14,783 bases of DNA from Rhodospirillaceae bacterium. GTDB taxonomy: Bacteria > Pseudomonadota > Alphaproteobacteria > UBA11136. Where the stretch lies: contig JABJES010000015.1 of NCBI GenBank assembly GCA_018663165.1, positions 1-14,783 of the forward strand, read 5' to 3'. The stretch's first letter is position 1; each line of letters starts with the position of its first letter. The notes below the pieces were generated by a model that worked only from the letters and a program-made list of their open reading frames with translations, ran no database searches and was not told the origin of the DNA. Below, one piece after another: positions 13,468 to 14,783 of this stretch. The translations under genes and the position numbers were made by a program.

Positions 13468-14379
13468 TTAAAAGGCATCCAGCATCATTTCCTGGGCCGG
13501 CGTCATATTGGCCGGGCGGGGCAACTCGCGCGTCGGCGAACCATTAATCTTATGCGCCAGCGCATAATTGAAAACGAGAGTTACGCGCTCCCCGGAGCGA
13601 CAGCGACTGCCAAAATGGAGGCAGGTCGAGGTATCGCAAATACCCCCAGCTCCTTCTTCAGGCGGTAAGGTGAGAAGATCGTCTTCACTGCAATGCTTGA
13701 GCAGTTCCTTATCACTCAGCCGGCCATCTTCAGAATAATAGACCCTTTCATATTCCGATCCCTTACGGGCGGGCTCACTGAGGCTTGCTGGCAGCACCGT
13801 CGTCGGGCCGTTCTCGGGCGTGCAGGGGAAAACATTGATGAAGACCCGGACAAAATGCACATCCGGCTTGTCGAGATGGAATAACTGGCTGCCATAGGTG
13901 CTATCACTGGGGCGCGCCATCCACATATTAATGTGCTGAAGCCTGGGAACCGTACCCAGATAGTCGGAAATAATCTCGATAAGAGCCGGCGAAATGGCGG
14001 CCTCGACAAATTCCGGATAGGCGTGAATATCCTCGTTGTGGAGGATAAAATAAAAGGGGTTGTACTCTGAGAACCCGCGAGAGCTCCTGATAATCTCATC
14101 CTTGCGCTCACGATAAACTTTCTGGGCCAGAAGATGAATGTCCTCCAGACCGGGGATATCACCACGGGAGAAGGGTGTGAGCCCCATTTCGCGGGTAAGA
14201 TACCCTTTCCAGACCGAATCACGGGTAACGGTTTTAGCCATTTCCCGGCGGCGGTAATAATCAGTCGGACGGTCAAGCGCATCCAGCGTGTCAGCCACCC
14301 CCTCCAGGAGAGAAAACGGCAGCCCCGCTTTGAGGCCATAATGATAGAATTTTGTCTTAGGAGTGCCTGATAACAACAT
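13468..14379 (-). CDS. Phytanoyl-CoA dioxygenase (PhyH)-like 2OG-Fe(II) oxygenase
   Basis: Probable non-heme iron dioxygenase of 303 residues from ATG 14379. Iron ligands are H168 and D170 in SQLFHLDKPDVHF and H255 in STCLHFGSR; R265 in SGERVTLVFNYA should bind 2-oxoglutarate. FPCTPENGPTTVLPAS is the characteristic PhyH 'N/E-G-P-t-x-v-lPgSH'-type stretch. The N-terminal 150 residues are helical and less conserved (FSLLEGVADTLDAL, FYFILHNEDIHAYPEF). An in-frame GTG exists at 14391, but GGGGA sits five bases before ATG 14379, so the ATG is favoured. First gene of the three-enzyme set; a Crp/Fnr-like dyad lies 82-95 bases upstream. Substrate unknown: PhyH enzymes act on fatty acyl-CoAs, amino acids, osmolytes and antibiotics. 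Confidence 0.88.
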   Translation of the reverse strand: MLLSGTPKTKFYHYGLKAGLPFSLLEGVADTLDALDRPTDYYRRREMAKTVTRDSVWKGYLTREMGLTPFSRGDIPGLEDIHLLAQKVYRERKDEIIRSSRGFSEYNPFYFILHNEDIHAYPEFVEAAISPALIEIISDYLGTVPRLQHINMWMARPSDSTYGSQLFHLDKPDVHFVRVFINVFPCTPENGPTTVLPASLSEPARKGSEYERVYYSEDGRLSDKELLKHCSEDDLLTLPPEEGAGGICDTSTCLHFGSRCRSGERVTLVFNYALAHKINGSPTRELPRPANMTPAQEMMLDAF

Positions 14380-14460
14380 AATTTTCCCCACTTGGCTAAC
14401 GGATGATAATGCGAGATGTTAACTGGAAAGGGATTTAATACCAGAGCAGACAGCGGGGAT

Positions 14461-14474
14461 ATGACCTAGATCAA
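14461..14474. promoter_or_regulatory. Candidate Crp/Fnr-family binding site
   Basis: ATGACCTAGATCAA contains the superfamily core TGA-N6-TCA with symmetric CTAG at its centre. Compared with FNR (TTGAT-N4-ATCAA), the right half is perfect and the left matches 3 of 5. It stands 82-95 bases before the PhyH-like start, suitable for control of the enzyme cluster. Confidence 0.35.
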
Positions 14475-14584
14475 TTATCGGATTTGTAACTCACCAAAAC
14501 ACCATCTGAGACCGCAGAAGCCAGAGGGCAGCGCGAGAAAAACAAGACATATGGTCATAAAAAGTTCATTGCCCTGCAACAAAT

Positions 14585-14613
14585 TTGCCCCCCGCATTTT
14601 TTACAAATATAAC
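14585..14613 (+). promoter_or_regulatory. Sigma70-type promoter of the GNAT gene
   Basis: TTGCCC (14585-14590) and TATAAC (14608-14613) are separated by exactly 17 bases. A start near 14620 would give a leader of about 20 bases ending in AGAGG (14631-14635) and ATG 14642. Confidence 0.55.
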
Positions 14614-14641
14614 TTCACGTAACCTGCAAAAGAGGCAACAG

Positions 14642-14783
14642 ATGTCGGGCACGCTCGGGGAGATGATCAATGGATACGAGATCAAGGTCGCCAATGAACA
14701 TTGGGAAATCGAGGCTGCGCAAAAATTAAGATTCAATGTGTTTATCGAGAGCACGACAGCGCGGGCGAACTGGCATGCTGAAA
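14642..14783 (+). CDS. OlsB/hemolysin-like GNAT acyltransferase (3' end missing)
   Basis: The first 47 codons of a gene cut by the window end. The peptide begins MSGTLGEMINGYEIKVANEH and continues WEIEAAQKLRFNVFIE. The EIEAAQKLRFNVF block is the N-terminal signature of the OlsB-type N-acyltransferases (ornithine lipid synthesis) and related autoinducer-synthase-like GNATs, in which strand 1 is followed by xxAQxLRYxVF. AGAGG at a spacing of six bases and a promoter with 17-base spacing support this start. If it is OlsB, it would add a 3-hydroxyacyl chain from ACP to ornithine at the membrane. The usual partner OlsA, if present, would be beyond the window. The visible part is too short to exclude other acyl-ACP-using GNATs. 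Confidence 0.7.
   Translation, partial: MSGTLGEMINGYEIKVANEHWEIEAAQKLRFNVFIESTTARANWHAE

Larger units (their letters stand above)
14392..14641. promoter_or_regulatory. Divergent promoter region between PhyH-like and GNAT genes
   Basis: 250 bases without a gene. It holds the Crp/Fnr-like dyad (14461-14474) and a sigma70-type promoter for the rightward gene (14585-14613). No clear promoter hexamers were found for the leftward PhyH-like gene. The stretch 14475-14580 shows nothing else recognisable. Confidence 0.55.

Noticed and set aside
11793..14379. RiPP cluster around the radical SAM gene
   Set aside because: No short precursor ORF, leader-binding domain, protease or exporter is seen next to it.
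14566..14754. 62-codon minus-strand frame at the right end
   Set aside because: It overlaps the well-supported start (promoter, ribosome-binding site, OlsB-like motif) of the plus-strand GNAT gene.

Overview
The window looks like chromosomal DNA of a free-living Gram-negative bacterium, most likely an alphaproteobacterium of Rhodospirillales type. The evidence is moderate: diderm lipoproteins with lipoboxes, a 17-kDa-antigen-like glycine-zipper lipoprotein, the start of an OlsB-like acyltransferase, receiver-domain proteins, and a cAMP-type Crp/Fnr regulator in the same region as a class III cyclase. No rRNA, tRNA, CRISPR array, insertion sequence or phage gene was seen. The assignment to a genus is not possible from this sequence alone.

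Layout. (1) 1-1435, plus strand: the 3' part of a GAF-PAS-class III adenylate/guanylate cyclase with a TPR-like tail. (2) 1459-3832, minus strand: a SAM methyltransferase and an overlapping GT9 glycosyltransferase (a surface-glycan pair), followed by a single-domain response regulator. (3) 3946-5469, minus: an unusual receiver domain joined by a long disordered linker to a pentapeptide-repeat domain. (4) 5470-5817: gene-free, holding a long imperfect tandem repeat. (5) 5818-6309, minus: the glycine-zipper lipoprotein. (6) 6611-9302, plus: a tight four-gene operon consisting of a MotA/TolQ/ExbB-like channel subunit, an ExbD-like single-TM protein with an uncommon periplasmic beta domain, a two-TM protein and a lipoprotein. 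(7) 9299-10525, minus: a GT-C membrane glycosyltransferase, whose stop codon overlaps the convergent lipoprotein stop. (8) 10748-10942, plus: a small hypothetical ORF. (9) 10987-11685, minus: a Crp/Fnr regulator. (10) 11793-14379, minus: PhyH-like dioxygenase, radical SAM/SPASM protein and a second 2OG-Fe(II) dioxygenase, probably one transcript. (11) 14642 to the end, plus: the beginning of an OlsB/hemolysin-type GNAT acyltransferase.

How the parts may work together. Most of the window concerns the cell envelope (glycan transfer, lipoproteins, a proton-motive-force machine, membrane-lipid acylation) and second-messenger or two-component signalling (cyclase, Crp-type regulator, two receiver proteins with no DNA-binding output). 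The best candidate for an undescribed system is the four-gene ExbB/ExbD-like operon at 6611-9302: it has the two core parts of a proton-driven stator but no TonB, Pal, OmpA-type or flagellar partner, and instead carries a DUF2135/PPC-like periplasmic domain and a dedicated lipoprotein. The second candidate is the three-enzyme radical SAM/dioxygenase cluster at 11793-14379, which has a Crp/Fnr-type dyad upstream and the regulator gene directly downstream.
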